Shown here: in pieces, positions 13,231-15,886 of the stretch
How positions within the stretch are numbered: position 1 is the stretch's first letter
Layout: every line of letters begins with the position of its first letter
NCBI RefSeq assembly: GCF_000737335.2
Contig: NZ_JMCC02000151.1
Coordinates: forward strand, 1-15,886
Source: Enhygromyxa salina
GTDB taxonomy: Bacteria; Myxococcota_A; Polyangia; Nannocystales; Nannocystaceae
DNA: 15,886 bases
Direction: 5' to 3'
Program-made: the position numbers and the translations under genes
Notes under the pieces: generated by a model
Seen by the model: only the letters and a program-made list of their open reading frames with translations
The model's database searches: none
Told to the model about the DNA's origin: nothing

Positions 13231-13951
13231 GGAGCACCAGCGCGCGAGCGCGGACTTGCGCGAGGACCTCGATTAGGGCCTCACGGACTGCCGCGCGTGG
13301 CAGTTCGGCCAGGCGCGCGGCCACATCGGTCTTCTCGTGTCGTTGGAAGAACGCCACGAACTTGTCGCACACGTCATCGTCGAACTGGGCGCTCTCCACG
13401 AGGCGTTGTGTATCGTCCAGTGATTCCAGCCAGCAGGCCTCGCAGCGATAGGTGGTGAAGACGTCGCCCGCGTGCTCATTCCACCACGGGATCACGTGTG
13501 CATTTGCGCCCGAGCACAGGGTGTAGCAGCGCGAGCACATCAGCTCGGGCGTGGGGGCGGGCAGCTCGTAGGTGTTGTTGGTGTCGTTGAACACCACGCT
13601 GCGCCAGTGCTCCGTCTCGTCGCTGGAGGGCGGGGTCCAGCCGTGCTGATCACTGGTGGCGCGCTCGATGGGCGTGATGCGGGCGTAGCGGAGCAGCTCG
13701 GCCAGCCTCGCGGTCTGGAACTGATCCGAGGCCCGTACCGCGCACAGCGTCCAGTACAGCGAGGCGTCGGCGATGACCGGAGTGAACTCCCCGCGTGCAG
13801 CCTGAGCGATCACCGACTCAATGGGGTGGCCGGCCGGCGCGATCATGGCCGCGAGCACCATGTCGTTGCCGAGCATGGCAGCGTTGGCGACGAGGTTTGG
13901 CTTGGGAGGGGGCGCAGGCTTGGAGCCACGGAAGCGATCGAAGAGGCCCAT
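13223..13951 (-). CDS. unknown 242-residue protein with two CxxC pairs
   Basis: The protein opens with MGLFDRFRGSKPAPPPKP, a short amphipathic start plus Pro-rich linker often seen in cytoplasmic proteins of unknown function. Residues 20-100 are helical (ANAAMLGNDMVLAAMIAPAGHPIESVIAQAARGEF). Residues 139-142 (CSRC, with a further Cys at 146) and 170-173 (CEAC) form two CxxC pairs about 28 residues apart, the layout of a zinc ribbon or treble-clef metal site. The C-terminus (about 178-242) is again helical and charged (DKFVAFFQRHEKTDVAARLAELPRAAVREALIEVLAQVRARAL). No signal peptide or membrane span is seen. I do not recognise the family; a metal-binding cytosolic protein is the safest description. 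The ATG at 13951 is the only sensible start. Confidence 0.75.
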   Translation of the reverse strand: MGLFDRFRGSKPAPPPKPNLVANAAMLGNDMVLAAMIAPAGHPIESVIAQAARGEFTPVIADASLYWTLCAVRASDQFQTARLAELLRYARITPIERATSDQHGWTPPSSDETEHWRSVVFNDTNNTYELPAPTPELMCSRCYTLCSGANAHVIPWWNEHAGDVFTTYRCEACWLESLDDTQRLVESAQFDDDVCDKFVAFFQRHEKTDVAARLAELPRAAVREALIEVLAQVRARALVLHP

Positions 13952-14047
13952 GCTCGATCAGCATACACGAGGATGAGACGGTCCACTCACCGCCCCGCTG
14001 CTTCCCCGCCTGTCCATTTACCTTGGCCGGTGCTTTCTGGTGGTTTG

Positions 14048-15277
14048 TCAGCCCGGACACTCGACGCTGTTTGGCGCCGGGATGCACACGAAGCCGCCGC
14101 TGTCTCCGGGGTTCTGGCCACCACACCACCCGAACGCACCGATGTTGCCCTGGGTGAAGTAGTCGGCCGGGAGCGGGCCGAGACCGCAAGCGCCGATTCC
14201 ACACGGCTCGGCGTTGAACCCGTAGCACCACCGGGCCTGTCCGGTGTTGGTGTCGAGCTCAAAGCGCTCGGCGAGCTTCCAATAGTTGGTGCCCGAGCTC
14301 GTGTTCCAGCCTTGGTTCTTGGTGTGCCACCAACACGCGTACTGGACACCTTGATGCATGAATAGGCCTCGCCAGTGGTAGCCGGTCTCCGAGTCCAGAC
14401 ATAGGCCTTCGACTGGGTTGCACTCCAGCTCGCCGGCGAGCCAGTCCGTCAGGCAGTTGGTCTGCTCGCAGTTGTTGTTGCACGCGTTGTCGTCGATCGC
14501 GTCCGCGTCGTCGCACTCCTCGACTCCCTCTTGCACGAACCCGTCGCCGCAGGTCGCGGCGACGCAGGTCGTTGGGCAGGCGTCAGTGTCGTCATTGTTG
14601 GCGTCGTCGCACTCTTCGACGCCGGCCCATATAATCCCATCGCCGCACACGGCTGGCTCACAAGCTGGATAGGTGCAGCCGTCGTCTGTTGCCGTGTTGC
14701 CGTCATCGCAAAACTCGAGGCCGCTGTGCTGGTAGCCATCACCACAATATGCGATTTGGCAGATCGTGCACGCGTCGCTGGTGTCCGTGTTGCCGTCGTC
14801 GCACTGCTCACCCCGCTGCACGATCCCGTCGCCGCAGGTCGCTGGGACGCACGCCGACGTGCAGGTGTCGGTGTCGTCTTCGTTGCCGTCGTCGCAGCCT
14901 TCGACGCCCGCTTGCACGAAGCCGTCACCGCAGCTGGCCGCCTGACACCCCGTCACGCATTCGTCGGTGTTGTCCGTGTTGCCGTCGTCGCAAGTTTCGA
15001 AGCCTGCGTGGACGTGGCTATCGCCGCATACGGCGATCATGCACTCGGGCGTGCACTGGCCGTCGAAGGCGTTGTTGGGTCCGAGATCACACTGCTCGGG
15101 GCTCTCGACCACGCCGTTGCCACACTCGTCTGGGGTTCCGCCGCTGTCGCTGGTGTCCGCTGCGGTCGCGTCGTCTAGGGTGTGCGTGGTTGCCACGTGA
15201 TCGCTGGGGGTGCAGGCCCAACTGCCGCAGAACAGGGCGACAAGCGAGAACATGGTCGGCGCGCGGAGCCCAGTCAT
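14048..15277 (-). CDS. lipoprotein with seven Myxo-disulfide (DUF4215-type) cysteine repeats and a Trp/Cys-rich C-terminal domain
   Basis: The 409-residue protein is exported as a lipoprotein: MTGLRAPTMFSLVALFCGSWAC, lipid Cys at 22, followed by a Thr/Asp/Ser linker to about residue 50. Residues 51-275 hold seven repeats of about 32 residues with the pattern CGDGxVxxGxExCDDGNxxDTDxCxxxCxxA, the cysteine-rich repeat found in large numbers in myxobacterial surface proteins. Some copies have lost details: the first reads CGNG...CDLGPNN and the last two CDDAN and CDDAD. Residues 276-409 form a separate domain with many Trp, Gly and Cys (YHWRGLFMHQGVQYACWWHTKNQGW, WCYGFNAEPCGIGACGLG, FGWCGGQNPGDSGGFVC), which I cannot assign. 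The repeats are thought to act as disulfide-bonded stalks; binding by the C-terminal domain is inference. An internal ATG at 15253 would give a shorter signal peptide. Confidence 0.9.
   Translation of the reverse strand: MTGLRAPTMFSLVALFCGSWACTPSDHVATTHTLDDATAADTSDSGGTPDECGNGVVESPEQCDLGPNNAFDGQCTPECMIAVCGDSHVHAGFETCDDGNTDNTDECVTGCQAASCGDGFVQAGVEGCDDGNEDDTDTCTSACVPATCGDGIVQRGEQCDDGNTDTSDACTICQIAYCGDGYQHSGLEFCDDGNTATDDGCTYPACEPAVCGDGIIWAGVEECDDANNDDTDACPTTCVAATCGDGFVQEGVEECDDADAIDDNACNNNCEQTNCLTDWLAGELECNPVEGLCLDSETGYHWRGLFMHQGVQYACWWHTKNQGWNTSSGTNYWKLAERFELDTNTGQARWCYGFNAEPCGIGACGLGPLPADYFTQGNIGAFGWCGGQNPGDSGGFVCIPAPNSVECPG
14453..15127 (-). repeat. seven tandem cysteine-repeat units within the lipoprotein gene
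   Basis: Each unit is about 96 bases. The units share words such as the minus-strand codons for CGDG and CDDGN (seen on the plus strand as gttgccgtcgtcgca and ccgtcgccgca). Copies differ at many third positions, so the array is old rather than freshly expanded, although units 3 and 7 are still close over VQ-GVE-CDD. Confidence 0.85.
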
Positions 15278-15365
15278 CCGGCGTCAGGCTAGCGCGATGC
15301 CCCGCGCGAAGTCCACGTCTTGCTTGGTGCTCCGCCAACATGCTGTTAGAGTCCAAATCAAGCTC

Positions 15366-15886
15366 ATGGACTGGAAACAAGACGCCCGCACTCGACTCAC
15401 CGAGCATCTTGACGCCAAGGGGGACCTCGCCCCGCCGTGGGAAAAGTTTCCAAACTATGAGCGGTACACGATTGGTTGGCGGATGGGGTCGGGCGAAGAC
15501 TGGCTTGGGTTGTGGCATGTCTTTTTGGAGCAGCTCGGTCCGGAATTCGAGGTTCGGCTTGCGTATCTGAAGCGCCATGCCCCTGCGCCATTCACCTGGG
15601 CGAATGCGGTGTATGGGGTTCTGTATCCTAAGTCGGGGGGCGATGATGGCGATGGCGATGACGGCGATGACGGCGATGGCGACCCTGCGGCCGAGCGCCG
15701 GGCCGCGCTCCTCGAGAAAGGGCTCATTGCTTCCGATGTCGCCTATACAACTTGGCTTCACCAGCAAAAGGGGGTGCGCTGGCCATGGACGTACAGCAAG
15801 ACGCCGCAGAATGCGGCGCGGCATTGGACGCGTGACCTGTGGTTCTGGTCACGCCAGGTCGCGGCGCTTCGATGCGATCCCTCATG
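15366..15886 (+). CDS. Trp-rich protein with Asp/Gly tract, unknown (partial, runs off the right edge)
   Basis: An ATG at 15366 opens a frame that stays open to the window end, giving at least 173 residues. The protein has no signal peptide and is unusually rich in Trp (MDWKQD, PPWEK, IGWRM, EDWLGLWHVF, FTWAN, TTWLHQQ, RWPWTYSK, ARHWTRDLWFWSRQ). A 14-residue tract of only Asp and Gly (93-106) separates an N-terminal part, with EKFPNYERYTIGWRMGSGEDW, from a C-terminal helical part (AAERRAALLEKGLIASDVAYTTWL). The tract could bind calcium or merely link two domains. Codon use is GC-rich but with more T and A in third positions than the neighbouring genes. I do not recognise the family. It is divergent from the Cys-repeat lipoprotein with 88 bases between. 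Confidence 0.7.
   Translation, partial: MDWKQDARTRLTEHLDAKGDLAPPWEKFPNYERYTIGWRMGSGEDWLGLWHVFLEQLGPEFEVRLAYLKRHAPAPFTWANAVYGVLYPKSGGDDGDGDDGDDGDGDPAAERRAALLEKGLIASDVAYTTWLHQQKGVRWPWTYSKTPQNAARHWTRDLWFWSRQVAALRCDPS
15642..15683 (+). repeat. GAT/GGC/GAC triplet tract coding for Asp/Gly
   Basis: Fourteen codons composed only of GAT, GAC and GGC form a low-complexity tract inside the partial gene at the right edge. Its hexamer-like repetition (GATGGC and GATGACGGC) suggests slipped-strand growth, and its length may vary between strains. Confidence 0.8.

Noticed and set aside
14689..15570. 293-residue plus-strand frame rich in Arg and Cys opposite the cysteine-repeat gene
   Set aside because: Its Arg/Cys-rich sequence is the complement of repeated Asp, Gly and Cys codons, and it crosses the promoter region of two divergent genes.

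Overview
The window looks like chromosomal DNA from a high-GC delta-type soil or marine predator, most likely a myxobacterium in or near the Nannocystaceae/Polyangia. Supporting signs are a receptor Ser/Thr kinase with an extracytoplasmic TPR-like domain, an ECF sigma factor, a lipoprotein with seven Myxo-disulfide (DUF4215-type) cysteine repeats, many short lipoproteins with Asp/Thr-rich linkers, and heavy use of GAG/CTC/GAC codons. This is inferred from gene content only; there is no rRNA or marker gene here.

Layout. Positions 3-161 hold the tail of a gene that enters from the left. A minus-strand group follows: a three-domain glutaredoxin/IscA-like/rhodanese protein (230-1171), a small Cys-rich lipoprotein (1337-1702) with a good downstream terminator, and a GST-fold protein with a C-terminal membrane anchor that closely resembles eukaryotic GDAP1 (1843-2790). 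Divergent from the last is a tandem-GNAT acetyltransferase (2889-3791), then a coiled-coil lipoprotein (3880-4836).

The centre is a signalling locus. An ECF sigma factor (5254-5880, minus), with a tiny ORF coupled to it through a GTGA overlap, is divergent from a plus-strand operon. That operon encodes a membrane Ser/Thr kinase (5975-8743), a trypsin-like secreted lipoprotein protease joined to it by an ATGA overlap (8740-9726), and an unknown 156-residue protein with its own good ribosome binding site (9737-10207). A long imperfect inverted repeat closes the operon. No classical anti-sigma factor is visible beside the sigma gene, so the kinase is the natural candidate for its control; this is inference.

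Next is a divergent pair: a SnoaL/NTF2-like lipoprotein (10315-10899, minus) and a LysR-type regulator (11004-11930, plus). The roughly 100-base AT-rich region between them carries nested inverted repeats that look like a LysR operator.

The right part holds a short unknown gene (12034-12309), a Cys-rich putative lipoprotein (12443-13168, minus), a protein with two CxxC pairs (13223-13951, minus), the Cys-repeat lipoprotein (14048-15277, minus), and the start of a Trp-rich unknown protein with an Asp/Gly tract (15366 to the window end). No tRNA, rRNA, CRISPR array, insertion sequence or attachment site was recognised.
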